Part shown: one piece after another, positions 8,350 through 16,342 of the stretch
Layout: every line of letters begins with the position of its first letter
Numbering within the stretch: position 1 is the stretch's first letter
Origin: Flavobacteriales bacterium
Lineage (GTDB): Bacteria > Bacteroidota > Bacteroidia > UBA10329
Assembly: GCA_021741155.1 (NCBI GenBank)
Contig: JAIOYP010000008.1
Coordinates: forward strand, 42,571 to 106,570
DNA: 64,000 nucleotides
Direction of reading: 5' to 3'
Translations under genes and position numbers: made by a program
Notes under the pieces: generated by a model
Databases searched by the model: none
What the model saw: only the letters and a program-made list of their open reading frames with translations
What the model was told of the DNA's origin: nothing

Positions 8350-9309
8350 ATGCTTGTTTACTTCCTGTTTGCCGTTGGTTTTGTGCTGTTGATTAAAGGA
8401 GCTGATTGGCTCATTGATGGTGCTTCGGGTTTGGCTCGTCAATTCCGCATTCCCGAGATTGTAATTGGCCTCACGGTGGTTGCATTCGGAACGTCTGCGC
8501 CCGAATTGGCCGTGAATATTATAGCATCTGTAAATGGAAATAACGGCCTTGCCATTGGCAACATCGTTGGAAGCAACATCGCCAATATCCTGCTCATTCT
8601 TGGCATTGCTGCAATGATTCGGAATCTTACCGTCCAAAGCAATACGGTTTGGAAAGAGATTCCGTTCAGTCTGTTTGCCGCGCTGATTCTGGGTTATATG
8701 GTGAATGACCGATTATCAGGCAACGCAGACGTAGACATCATAACGCGCGCGGATGGTTTGGTGCTCATCGCCTTGTTCTTTCTGTTTTTATTTTACACCA
8801 TTCGATTGGGAAAGAACAATCTGATGGACGAAATTCCAGAAGATGAAGGTCGTCCGCTTTGGAAATCTGGCTTGTTGATGTTAGTCGGACTAACTGGATT
8901 AGTCGTAGGTGGTCAGTGGATTGTTGATGGCGCAGTCTCTCTGGCCTATCTTTTTGGGTATTCAGAATCATTCGTGGGGCTGACCGTAGTTGCTGTTGGA
9001 ACCTCTCTTCCAGAATTGGCAACTAGCGTGGTAGCTGTGCGAAAAGGCAATACCGATTTGGCCATTGGCAACGTCATTGGCTCCAATATTTTCAACACAT
9101 TTTGGGTGCTTGGACTTTCGGCTGTTATTAGCCCAATGGATTTTAATGCTGACGACAACTTCAGCATCATGATGAATATAGCCTGTAGTTCGGTGCTATT
9201 TGCGCTACTTTTTATCGGAAGACGCCACACCATTCAGAAATGGCAAGGTGCTTTTCTGCTTCTAGGCTACATGGCCTACATCACTTTTCTGACGATGAGT
9301 GGGAAGTAA
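8350..9309 (+). CDS. Calcium/sodium antiporter (CaCA family, YrbG type)
   Basis: A 319-residue inner-membrane protein with about ten hydrophobic segments. It shows the two duplicated alpha-repeats of the cation/Ca2+ antiporter superfamily: GTSAPELAVNI with GNIVGSNIANILLILG in the first half, and GTSLPELATSVVA with GNVIGSNIFNTFWVLG in the second. The paired acidic residues in GTS-PEL bind the cation. The family exchanges Ca2+ against Na+ (or H+). It has its own -7 box and converges on hicB with a 1-bp gap. Confidence 0.93.
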   Translation: MLVYFLFAVGFVLLIKGADWLIDGASGLARQFRIPEIVIGLTVVAFGTSAPELAVNIIASVNGNNGLAIGNIVGSNIANILLILGIAAMIRNLTVQSNTVWKEIPFSLFAALILGYMVNDRLSGNADVDIITRADGLVLIALFFLFLFYTIRLGKNNLMDEIPEDEGRPLWKSGLLMLVGLTGLVVGGQWIVDGAVSLAYLFGYSESFVGLTVVAVGTSLPELATSVVAVRKGNTDLAIGNVIGSNIFNTFWVLGLSAVISPMDFNADDNFSIMMNIACSSVLFALLFIGRRHTIQKWQGAFLLLGYMAYITFLTMSGK

Positions 9310-9310
9310 C

Positions 9311-9706
9311 TTACGAAGCTTTGGAAAACAAATTGATCTCCGAAAGTTCTTGTCCAATTTGATGAATTCCATTCAGAATCTTCTCCGTTTGTTTTGCCGA
9401 AGGCTTCTTGTGTCCTTGAACATATTGCGAAAGCAGCGTTGCATTCATGCCTATTTTTTCTGCTAAGAATTTTGCGTTCAGCACCTTGTAATACTGGAAG
9501 AACTGCTGAAAATCAAACTCGAATCGAAGGTCTTCGTGTTTAATCTCAACCGTCTCTTCCTCAAAAAAGAGTTGTGCCGCCTCCAAAGCATTGTTCATGA
9601 GTTCGGGAATGGTTCGACCTGTTGTGAAAACGGAGGATTCGTCCGCGTAAGCAGAAAAACCAGTGTCTGTTTTCTCAACGATGAATGTGATTTTCTTCTT
9701 TGCCAT
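9311..9706 (-). CDS. hicB: HicB-like antitoxin with DNA-binding C-terminus
   Basis: A 131-residue protein. The first 50 residues (FIVEKTDTGFSAYADES, then TGRTIPELMNNALEAAQLF) match the partially degraded RNase-H-like fold of HicB. The C-terminal half (LAEKIGMNATLLSQYVQGHKKPS) is an XRE-type helix-turn-helix. It should neutralise the HicA RNase and repress the operon. It lies 10 bp after the hicA stop codon on the same strand. Confidence 0.85.
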   Translation of the reverse strand: MAKKKITFIVEKTDTGFSAYADESSVFTTGRTIPELMNNALEAAQLFFEEETVEIKHEDLRFEFDFQQFFQYYKVLNAKFLAEKIGMNATLLSQYVQGHKKPSAKQTEKILNGIHQIGQELSEINLFSKAS

Positions 9707-9716
9707 TTTCTACGCG

Positions 9717-9905
9717 TTAAAGGTCAATTCCTGCATCTTTCAGAATCTTCTTTTCCAATCCTCGACCCATTTCCTGACTGCCGTGATTGGGAAAGATGAT
9801 AATTCCACTTTTTGTGTCGTGTTTCAACTTTACATGTGATCCCTTTTGAGAGACTGGATACCAGCCATCTTTTCTGAGTATACGTAAAAGCTGAGAACTT
9901 TTCAC
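9717..9905 (-). CDS. hicA: HicA toxin, mRNA interferase
   Basis: A 62-residue protein of typical HicA size with a double-stranded-RNA-binding-like fold. The motif GSHVKLKHD at about 22-30 carries the catalytic histidine, and FPNHGSQEMGRGLEKKIL matches the family C-terminal region. HicA cleaves mRNA when unbound. The apparent start is GTG at 9905. It comes first in the operon, with hicB second, the usual order for this subtype. The reading frame looks intact. Confidence 0.87.
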   Translation of the reverse strand: MKSSQLLRILRKDGWYPVSQKGSHVKLKHDTKSGIIIFPNHGSQEMGRGLEKKILKDAGIDL

Positions 9906-9915
9906 AATGGTAAAG

Positions 9916-9931
9916 GTAAATAAATATTTAC
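9916..9931 (-). promoter_or_regulatory. Candidate hicAB operator/promoter palindrome
   Basis: GTAAATA-AA-TATTTAC is a perfect 7+7 palindrome ending 11 bp before the hicA start. On the minus strand it abuts TTACCTTTAC, a near -7 box. A further half site, GTAAAT, lies at 9946-9951. This is a good candidate for HicB autorepression. Nothing else convincing was seen up to 10080. Confidence 0.5.
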
Positions 9932-10080
9932 TTTTTGGGTTGTCAGTAAATGGTTGTATTCCAACTCGGAATCAGTGAAAGAACATAATCACTGTTCCAA
10001 ATAAGGAGCAGAATTATTATGAGAACAAAAATCAGAAACACGGCCAAACTTACTTGCCCCAAGCATTTTGACCATTTCAT

Positions 10081-11127
10081 TTATCTATGCGCCCAATCAA
10101 ACCCATCCAACTCCTCCAAACATTTTTGAAGGAGAAGAATACTCTTTTCGATATCGCCTTTATCGGCCATTTCGATGACTTGATGAATGTGGCGCGTTGG
10201 AATAGAAATCGCTCCTGAAATAGAACCACCAGCACTGTAGCGTTGAATGGCGGCTGTGTCGGTTCCGCCAGCGGTGAGAACTTCTGGTTGCCATTGAATT
10301 TTGTGCTTGTCGGCTGTTTTTTTCATGTATTCTACCATGCGATAATCGCACACGGTTGAAGCGTCCATGATTTTGATGGCAGTGCCTTTTCCAAGCTCGG
10401 TAATTTTCTCGTGAGCCTGCGCTCCCGGAACGTCATAAGCAATAGTGGTGTCTAATCCGAAACCGAAATCGGGCTGATGTTGGATGGTGGCGACTTGAGC
10501 TCCACGAATGCCAATTTCCTCTTGAACGGTGAAAACTCCGTACACGTCATACGGCACATCGCCCAAGGTTCTCAATGCTTCAATGAGAATGAAAACCGAA
10601 ATGCGGTTATCAATGCTTTTGCAGTTGACGCAATTTCCCATTTCGATGAGTTTGCGCTCTCGTGTAATCACATCGCCAACAGAAATATACTTCACTACTT
10701 CTTCCTTCGACATTCCCATGTCGATGAAAAAATCGGTGGTTTTTGGAAGTTTGGCGCGTTCCTCGGCAGTCATTACGTGAATAGGTTTTGAACCCATTAC
10801 GCCAATCAAATCCTGCTTTCCGTGAACGATGACACGCTGGGCAGTCAGTGTTTTTGGGTCGAAACCACCCAATGTGTGGAAACGGAGAAATCCGCCTTCT
10901 TCGATGTGCGTGACCATGAAACTGATTTCGTCCATGTGCGCACCAATCATCACTTTTTTGCGCTCTTTACCGCGCTTGATGGCGGTTACGTTTCCGAGGT
11001 TGTCTATGGAAACTTCATCAACTAAAGGTGTGACTTCGCGGATGACAATGTCGCGGATTCGTTTTTCGTAACCTGGCGCACCTGCTACTTCGCAGATTTC
11101 GGCCATCAATTTTATATCTAAAGGCAT
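10081..11127 (-). CDS. M42 family metallopeptidase (glutamyl/deblocking aminopeptidase, FrvX-like)
   Basis: A 348-residue protein with an ATG start. The metal-binding and catalytic features of the M42 TET aminopeptidases are present: IGAHMDEISF (His64, Asp66), SIDNRISVFILIEAL (bridging Asp), VQEEIGIRGA (catalytic Glu pair), DTTIAYDVPG and the C-terminal TRHIHQVIEM with its metal-binding His. The family forms large cytosolic dodecamers that trim N-terminal residues from peptides. It stands alone and is separated from pyk by a strong hairpin. Confidence 0.92.
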   Translation of the reverse strand: MPLDIKLMAEICEVAGAPGYEKRIRDIVIREVTPLVDEVSIDNLGNVTAIKRGKERKKVMIGAHMDEISFMVTHIEEGGFLRFHTLGGFDPKTLTAQRVIVHGKQDLIGVMGSKPIHVMTAEERAKLPKTTDFFIDMGMSKEEVVKYISVGDVITRERKLIEMGNCVNCKSIDNRISVFILIEALRTLGDVPYDVYGVFTVQEEIGIRGAQVATIQHQPDFGFGLDTTIAYDVPGAQAHEKITELGKGTAIKIMDASTVCDYRMVEYMKKTADKHKIQWQPEVLTAGGTDTAAIQRYSAGGSISGAISIPTRHIHQVIEMADKGDIEKSILLLQKCLEELDGFDWAHR

Positions 11128-11207
11128 GGTTTTGTTTTTTGGAAGATCAAAGCTATTAAAAGGCTAGAGTTGTGGGGGAATGTTCAGCACGCGTATCTGA
11201 CCAAAAA

Positions 11208-11269
11208 TGAAATGAGAAAGATGAAACTTGAAATACGGCACCATTTCAAGTTTCATCTTTCTCATTTCA
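11208..11269 (-). terminator. 27-bp stem hairpin after pyk
   Basis: The arms 11208-11234 and 11243-11269 are perfectly complementary, with loop ACGGCACC. On the minus strand the stem is followed by TTTTTGG. It lies 4 bp after the pyk stop codon and should end the acpP-fabF-rnc-pyk transcript. The stem is unusually long for an intrinsic terminator. Confidence 0.8.
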
Positions 11270-11273
11270 AATT

Positions 11274-12698
11274 TTAGTTGACCATACTCAGCTTCATCAT
11301 GTTCGACTGGCCGCGTTCGGTAATTGGCATGCTGGCAATGTTGATAACGAGGTCGCCTTCTTTGACCATTCCTTCGTGTTTGAGGCGTAGTTTGAGGTCG
11401 GCTATCGTGTGGTCAGTGCTCACGTATTTGTCGTAGAAAAAGCCGCGGACGCCCCAAACCAGACTGAGCATATTGAGTAATTGACGGTTGTCCGTGAATA
11501 CGAAAACGTTGGCTTTTGGGCGGTAACTGGCAATCTTGAAAGCTGTATATCCCGAGTTGGTCATAGTGATGATTCCCTTGGCGTCTGATTGTTGAGCAAG
11601 CGTTACCGAGGTTTGACAGATGGAGTCGGTGATGGTGCGGTCGATGCTGGAAATTGGCTTTACCGTTCGGTGATAGATATCTCCTTTAATTTCTAGGTGG
11701 CGGATGATGCTATACATGGCTTTGACGACCAATGCAGGATGATCTCCAACGCTGGTTTCGCCACTAAGCATGAGTGCATCGGCTCCATCAAGTACGGCAT
11801 TTGCTACGTCATTCACCTCAGCACGTGTTGGTGCTGGATTGGTAATCATGCTTTCCATCATTTGAGTGGCAATGATGACGGGTTTTGATTCGTTGATGCA
11901 CTTTCTGACAATCATTTTCTGAACAACGGGAACTTCCTGCATCGGAATTTCCACACCGAGGTCACCACGGGCAACCATCACAGCGTCTGTTTCGCGAATG
12001 ATGTTGTTGAGGTCTTTAACCGCTTCTGGCTTCTCAATTTTAGCAACCACTTTGCTCTTTCCTCCTTGTTCGTTGATGAGTTTTTTGAGTTCGATTACGT
12101 CTTCTGCCCGTCTCACAAACGAAAGCCCAATCCATTCGACTTCGTGCTTCACTGCAAATTCCAAATCGGCTAAATCCTTTTCGGTAAGGCACGGCATGGA
12201 AATCTTTGTGTTCGGGAGGTTTACGCCTTTGCGAGATTCCATCAGGCCGCCATGTTCAACCGTAGTGGTAACCTCTGTTTTGCGGTCTGTTCCGGTTACT
12301 TGAAGCACCAATTTTCCATCGTTGATGAGAATCGTATCGCCTTCGGCAACGTCTTTTGGAAATTCTGGATAGCTGAGGTAAACCTTCTTCGAATCGCCCA
12401 CACATTTCTTAGTGGTGATGGTGAGTTGATGTCCGCTTTTAATCAAAACGCCACCATTTTCTACTTCTCCTAAACGGATTTTTGGTCCTTGAAGGTCGGC
12501 TAGTAATCCAACGTGCAGACCCTTCTCGTCATTGAGTTCTCTGACGTTCTTAATTATTTCAAAAACCTGCTCATGCCCACCATGCGAAAAGTTGAGTCGA
12601 GCGATATTCATTCCGCTTTCAATCAGACTTCGGAGCATTTCTTTTGAAGATGATGCGGGCCCGATTGTGGCGATAATTTTTGTTTTGTTGAAGCTCAT
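11274..12698 (-). CDS. pyk: Pyruvate kinase
   Basis: A 474-residue protein, full length for the family. It begins KTKIIATIGPASSS and carries the active-site signature VAKIEKPEAV, then VMVARGDLGVEIP, CINESKPVIIATQMMESMI and PTRAEVNDVANAVLDGADALMLSGETSVGDHP. It makes pyruvate and ATP from phosphoenolpyruvate and ADP in the last step of glycolysis. Its ATG directly follows the stop codon of the upstream IPExxxVDY gene, so the two are probably translationally coupled. It is the last gene of the acpP operon. Confidence 0.97.
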   Translation of the reverse strand: MSFNKTKIIATIGPASSSKEMLRSLIESGMNIARLNFSHGGHEQVFEIIKNVRELNDEKGLHVGLLADLQGPKIRLGEVENGGVLIKSGHQLTITTKKCVGDSKKVYLSYPEFPKDVAEGDTILINDGKLVLQVTGTDRKTEVTTTVEHGGLMESRKGVNLPNTKISMPCLTEKDLADLEFAVKHEVEWIGLSFVRRAEDVIELKKLINEQGGKSKVVAKIEKPEAVKDLNNIIRETDAVMVARGDLGVEIPMQEVPVVQKMIVRKCINESKPVIIATQMMESMITNPAPTRAEVNDVANAVLDGADALMLSGETSVGDHPALVVKAMYSIIRHLEIKGDIYHRTVKPISSIDRTITDSICQTSVTLAQQSDAKGIITMTNSGYTAFKIASYRPKANVFVFTDNRQLLNMLSLVWGVRGFFYDKYVSTDHTIADLKLRLKHEGMVKEGDLVINIASMPITERGQSNMMKLSMVN

Positions 12699-13166
12699 TT
12701 AGTGCATTAGGTTTAAGTATGAAGAAGACGAATTTGGGTCAACACGTTTAGCTGCATTTATTAGCGGAATTAGGTTCAATTGGTCTTCAATATCGTTTAA
12801 TTCTTCCTCGGTAAACTGGCCGTAAGCCATAAAGAAGAAATCAACTTTCGGTTGGTCGGCTATGAGTAATTCAGGTTGCTCAGTAGCAAAAAGGTCGCCT
12901 TCTCGAGCAACTAAGTCTTTTACCAGTGGCTGATTACTAATTAGGAAATATTCCTTGTGTGTGATTTCGTCTGAATAAGTGAACTGTGCGTAGGTTGGTA
13001 AATGAGGATTTTCCTCTTCTTCAAGAAAGTCCTTTATCCTTACAAAGCTCGAATGAAAATGTTCATTCAACGCAAAACACAATCTGTAATCCTTCTGGTG
13101 ACAATAAACTAAGAACAGTTCAAAGTCCGGTTCTGTAGGTAGCCAGTCGAGGGTATTCAGTTTCAT
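12699..13166 (-). CDS. IPExxxVDY family protein
   Basis: A 155-residue acidic protein of unknown role. It belongs to a Bacteroidota family whose genes sit between rnc and pyk, exactly as here. Position and length are the main evidence; the motif for which the family is named is weak in this copy. There is no signal peptide or membrane segment. The first residues (LDWLPTEPDFELFLV) and the C-terminus (EDQLNLIPLINAAKRVD) look like a compact alpha/beta fold. Co-transcription with rnc and pyk is likely. Confidence 0.7.
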   Translation of the reverse strand: MKLNTLDWLPTEPDFELFLVYCHQKDYRLCFALNEHFHSSFVRIKDFLEEEENPHLPTYAQFTYSDEITHKEYFLISNQPLVKDLVAREGDLFATEQPELLIADQPKVDFFFMAYGQFTEEELNDIEDQLNLIPLINAAKRVDPNSSSSYLNLMH

Positions 13167-13232
13167 GTGTGTCGACCAAAGGTATTATTGATCGCATGCA
13201 AAGGCAATCAGAAGTTAAGAAATGATGGTTTC

Positions 13233-13952
13233 TTAAAAAGGAATGTTCAGGTTTACGCAAGCTTGTTTTGCAGCAGCCTGTTCAGCGTTCTTTTTGGTTC
13301 GGTCTGTACCCGTTCCGCTCGGTTTTCCATCAATCAAAACCTGAATGGTAAAGGATGGTTGGTGTCCGTCAATTGTTTGACTCACCACCTCAAACTCAAA
13401 TTTATGCTTGTCTTTTTGACACCATTCAATCAAGCGGCTTTTGAAGTTTGCGTCTTCGACAAGTAACTGCTCTAGGTCAACGAAATTGTCCATCATCCTA
13501 TCTAAGATGAATTTTTCTGCTGCCACAAACCCACGGTCGAGCAAAATTGCTCCGACCAATGCTTCCAGCGCGTCTCCGCCTAAGGAAGAACCTGTCCTGT
13601 TGTTTTCGTTATTCTTTGTCACCAATTCTGGTAAGCCGAGTTTGCGAGAAAGGGCATTCAGGTTTTTTCTGCTCACAACTTTCGACCGTGTCTCAGTCAG
13701 AAAACCTTCATTTTCGAACGGAAATCGTTGAAAAAGATATTTGGCCACAACTGCGCTGAGAACAGCGTCACCCAAAAACTCCAAACGTTCGTTGCTGATG
13801 AGTGTTCCGTCAGCCAGTTTTTCTCCCGCAGATCGGTGAATAAGTGCTAATCGATAAACAGAAATATTCCGTGGAGCGAATCCCAAAAGGTTTCGCATGG
13901 CTTGAGTCAGTTCCTTGTCCTTACTGAAAAAGCTGCGAAGCGAATTGAGCAA
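13233..13952 (-). CDS. rnc: Ribonuclease III
   Basis: A 239-residue protein. The catalytic signature ERLEFLGDAVLSAVV and the second acidic block DALEALVGAILLD (metal-binding Glu/Asp) are present. A C-terminal double-stranded-RNA-binding domain spans FKSRLIEWCQKDK to QAAAKQACVNL. It processes rRNA precursors and cleaves double-stranded RNA. The start appears to be TTG at 13952, since no in-frame ATG precedes the conserved region after the fabF stop, which lies 11 bp upstream. Confidence 0.94.
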   Translation of the reverse strand: MLNSLRSFFSKDKELTQAMRNLLGFAPRNISVYRLALIHRSAGEKLADGTLISNERLEFLGDAVLSAVVAKYLFQRFPFENEGFLTETRSKVVSRKNLNALSRKLGLPELVTKNNENNRTGSSLGGDALEALVGAILLDRGFVAAEKFILDRMMDNFVDLEQLLVEDANFKSRLIEWCQKDKHKFEFEVVSQTIDGHQPSFTIQVLIDGKPSGTGTDRTKKNAEQAAAKQACVNLNIPF

Positions 13953-13963
13953 CGGAATACGAT

Positions 13964-15217
13964 TTACTGAACGAATTTTTTGACGATAACCGAGGCATTG
14001 TGACCTCCAAATCCGAACGTGTTGCTGAGAGCAGCATTCACAGTTCGCTTTTGCGCCTTATTGAACGTGAAATTCAAATCAGGATGGAACTCTGGATCAT
14101 CATTAAAATGATTGATGGTTGGAGGAACGATGTCGTTTTTCACCGCCATTACGCATGCAATGGCTTCAATCGCACCAGCGGCACCCAGCAGGTGACCAGT
14201 CATTGATTTGGTAGAACTGATGTTCAATTTGAAGGCATCTTCCCCGAACACTTCACGGATTGCTTTTGATTCGGCAATATCGCCCAATGGTGTGCTCGTT
14301 CCGTGAACGTTGATGTAATCGATATCACTTGGTTGCATTCCTGCATCACGTAGCACATTTCGCATCACGTTTATGGCACCTAATCCTTCGGGATGCGGAG
14401 CTGTGATGTGATGCGCATCTGCGCTCATTCCGCCTCCAACGATTTCGGCATAAATCTTTGCGCCTCGCGCCAATGCGTGCTCCAATTCCTCAACAATTAA
14501 GCATCCCGAACCTTCTCCAAGCACAAAACCATCTCTATCTACATCAAACGGTCGAGAAGCCGTTTCTGGCGATTCATTCCGTTGCGAAAGCGCTTTCATG
14601 GCGTTAAATCCGCCAACTCCAGCTTCGTTCACGGCCGCTTCCGAACCTCCCGAAACAATAATGTCAGCATGGCCTAATCGAATATAATTGAATGAATCAA
14701 TCAACGAATTTGTGGAAGATGCACAGGCCGAAACCGTAGTAAAATTCGGACCGCGTAGATTCCATTTCATCGAAATATGACCGCCAGCGATGTCGGCAAT
14801 CATCTTCGGAATGAAAAACGGATTGAACCGTGGCGTTCCATCTCCAGCGGCAAACTCCGTGCATTCATCATAAAAGGTTTGCAATCCGCCAATTCCCGAT
14901 CCCCAAATAACGCCAGCACGATCTAAATTGATTTTCGTTTCATCCAAACCAGAATCAGTCCAAGCCTCTGTGGCCGTTACTAATGCATATTGTGCAAAAG
15001 GATCCAGTTTTCTGGCTTCCTTTCTGTCAAAATAATCTTCAGGATTGAAGTTCTTTACCTCACAGGCAAACTGTGTTTTGAACTTCGAAGCATCGAAATG
15101 CGTGATTGGAGCGGCACCACTTTTTCCAGCAACCAGATTTGCCCAATACTCATCTAGCGTATTGCCGATGGGTGTCAGGGCTCCGATACCTGTTATGACT
15201 GCGCGTTTTAGCTCCAT
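13964..15217 (-). CDS. fabF: Beta-ketoacyl-ACP synthase II
   Basis: A 417-residue enzyme of fatty-acid elongation. The thiolase-fold Cys-His-His triad is visible: SACASSTNSL (Cys165), HGTSTPLGD and MTGHLLGAAGAIE. It begins ELKRAVITGIGALTPIGNT as expected. It condenses malonyl-ACP with acyl-ACP in the cytoplasm. It is directly downstream of acpP and separated from it by a hairpin that could tune the large ACP-to-FabF ratio. Confidence 0.97.
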   Translation of the reverse strand: MELKRAVITGIGALTPIGNTLDEYWANLVAGKSGAAPITHFDASKFKTQFACEVKNFNPEDYFDRKEARKLDPFAQYALVTATEAWTDSGLDETKINLDRAGVIWGSGIGGLQTFYDECTEFAAGDGTPRFNPFFIPKMIADIAGGHISMKWNLRGPNFTTVSACASSTNSLIDSFNYIRLGHADIIVSGGSEAAVNEAGVGGFNAMKALSQRNESPETASRPFDVDRDGFVLGEGSGCLIVEELEHALARGAKIYAEIVGGGMSADAHHITAPHPEGLGAINVMRNVLRDAGMQPSDIDYINVHGTSTPLGDIAESKAIREVFGEDAFKLNISSTKSMTGHLLGAAGAIEAIACVMAVKNDIVPPTINHFNDDPEFHPDLNFTFNKAQKRTVNAALSNTFGFGGHNASVIVKKFVQ

Positions 15218-15226
15218 TTTTAACTT

Positions 15227-15275
15227 AAATACCCGCTTCCCGTGTCCGCCTCAGGCGGGTAGGAAGCGGGTATTT
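15227..15275 (-). promoter_or_regulatory. Nested hairpin in the acpP-fabF spacer
   Basis: AAATACCCGCTTCC (15227-15240) pairs with GGAAGCGGGTATTT (15262-15275), and inside the loop CCGCC-TCA-GGCGG (15246-15258) forms a second palindrome. On the minus strand it ends about 10 bp before the fabF ATG. It could attenuate or stabilise the message so that far more ACP than FabF is made. The inner palindrome also occurs in the GH3-like gene. Confidence 0.6.
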
Positions 15276-15300
15276 TCTTTTCCCTAATGAAAGGGGAAGT

Positions 15301-15537
15301 TTACTTAGCGTTCTCTTCGATGTACTTGACGGCCTCGCCAACTGTACCGATGTTTTCAGCCTGATCGTCTGGAATAGCGATGTTGAATTCCTTCTCAAAT
15401 TCCATGATAAGCTCAACCGTGTCTAACGAATCCGCTCCCAAATCATTTGTGAAGCTAGCTTCTGGTGTCACTTCGTTCTCATCAACACCCAATTTATCAA
15501 CGATAATAGCTTTTACTCTTGATGCAATATCAGACAT
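15301..15537 (-). CDS. acpP: Acyl carrier protein
   Basis: A 78-residue acidic protein of canonical length. The phosphopantetheine attachment site is the serine of [12 protein letters not shown] (Ser37). It carries growing acyl chains in type II fatty-acid synthesis. It is the first gene of the run acpP-fabF-rnc-IPExxxVDY-pyk. Confidence 0.97.
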   Translation of the reverse strand: MSDIASRVKAIIVDKLGVDENEVTPEASFTNDLGADSLDTVELIMEFEKEFNIAIPDDQAENIGTVGEAVKYIEENAK

Positions 15538-15571
15538 GATTATCTGTGTTTGGTAGGTTTTTAATTCGCGA

Positions 15572-15579
15572 CAAACTTA
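15572..15579 (-). promoter_or_regulatory. -7 box TAAGTTTG upstream of acpP
   Basis: An exact TAnnTTTG match on the minus strand, 34 bp before the acpP ATG. It leaves a short conventional leader and is the most likely promoter for the whole operon. No clear -33 box is seen at 17-20 bp. Confidence 0.5.
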
Positions 15580-15663
15580 AACAAATTTCAATTCTACAAG
15601 CCTTTGGTATGCGCACCGAGCAACGGTCTCAGGTTCAGCGCAATTCAGTTCAATAGTAGGATT

Positions 15664-15800
15664 AGGGCGTGCCCCCGATGAAAAATCGGGGTCGGGCCGT
15701 CCGCTATATCTTTTCTTTCCCTGCCGTTGCCTGAGCGAAGTCGAAGGCAGGCCAGAGGGAAAGAAAAGGATGCCGCTTCCACCCCTCACGCGGCCCCGTC
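15664..15800. repeat. Structured intergenic repeat element (Bacteroidota type)
   Basis: The stretch contains nested inverted segments: CCCCGATgaaaaATCGGGG (a 7-bp stem), CTGCCGTTGCC and GGCAG with the common TGAGCGAAGTCGAAGG core, and TTTTCTTTCCCT pairing with AGGGAAAGAAAA across it. The start GGGCGTGCCC and the end CCCTCACGCGGCCCC resemble a structured repeat that is frequent between genes in flavobacterial genomes. ORFs through it are artefacts. It fills the gap between ridA and acpP and may also terminate transcription. Confidence 0.6.
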
Positions 15801-15810
15801 TGCAAGCGTT

Positions 15811-16227
15811 TCAGATAGTAGCAATCACCTTCAATTCAATTGCAATAGGAGTAGGCAAGCAATTGATTTCAACGGTAGTTCTGCAAGGCAAATTATCCTT
15901 AAAATACTCAGCATAAACACGGTTGTAGGTTTTAAAATCATCCTTCATGTTCGTGAGGAAAACCGTTACATCCACAATCTTATCCCAGCCAGAACCCGAA
16001 TCCTCCAAAATCATCCTCACATTATTGAAAACCGAATGACACTGCTTCTCAATATCATACGACACGATATTTCCAGCCCCATCCAACTCAACTCCTGGAA
16101 TTTTCTTCGTTCCACGTTCTCTTGGGCCAACGCCAGAAAGAAACAGCAATTCGCCAACCTGTCTTGCGTGTGGATAAAGTCCAACCGGTTCAGGGGCACG
16201 GTTCGATTCAAATTTTGGAGCGCTCAT
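15811..16227 (-). CDS. RidA family enamine/imine deaminase
   Basis: A 138-residue protein of usual RidA length. The N-terminal GLYPHARQVGELLFLSG and the C-terminal CRTTVEINCLPTPIAIELKVIA, with the substrate-binding Arg and an acidic Glu, match the YjgF/YER057c/UK114 fold. The family hydrolyses reactive enamines or imines from amino-acid metabolism. The sequence FLTNMKDDFKTYNRVYAEYF is reminiscent of the 2-aminomuconate deaminase branch, but no catabolic genes are adjacent. It is divergent from tdh. Confidence 0.87.
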   Translation of the reverse strand: MSAPKFESNRAPEPVGLYPHARQVGELLFLSGVGPRERGTKKIPGVELDGAGNIVSYDIEKQCHSVFNNVRMILEDSGSGWDKIVDVTVFLTNMKDDFKTYNRVYAEYFKDNLPCRTTVEINCLPTPIAIELKVIATI

Positions 16228-16312
16228 GTTTCAGACAATTTTGGTCAAATATAAACAGCCTAAAGAACCTAACTGAAACACCAATTGTTCCGTTTACGGA
16301 AGCTAAAAGTGA

Positions 16313-16320
16313 TACATTTG
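16313..16320 (+). promoter_or_regulatory. -7 box TACATTTG upstream of tdh
   Basis: An exact TAnnTTTG match, 22 bp before the tdh ATG, giving a short leader of about 15 nt. Confidence 0.5.
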
Positions 16321-16342
16321 CCCACATACGCAGGTATAATTG

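Noticed and set aside
10018-10128. Small plus-strand ORF (MRTKIRNTAKLT...) between hicA and the M42 gene
   Set aside because: It overlaps the end of the M42 gene, with no promoter or family support.
15577-15789. 70-residue minus-strand ORF
   Set aside because: It runs through the structured repeat element and its codons follow the palindromes.
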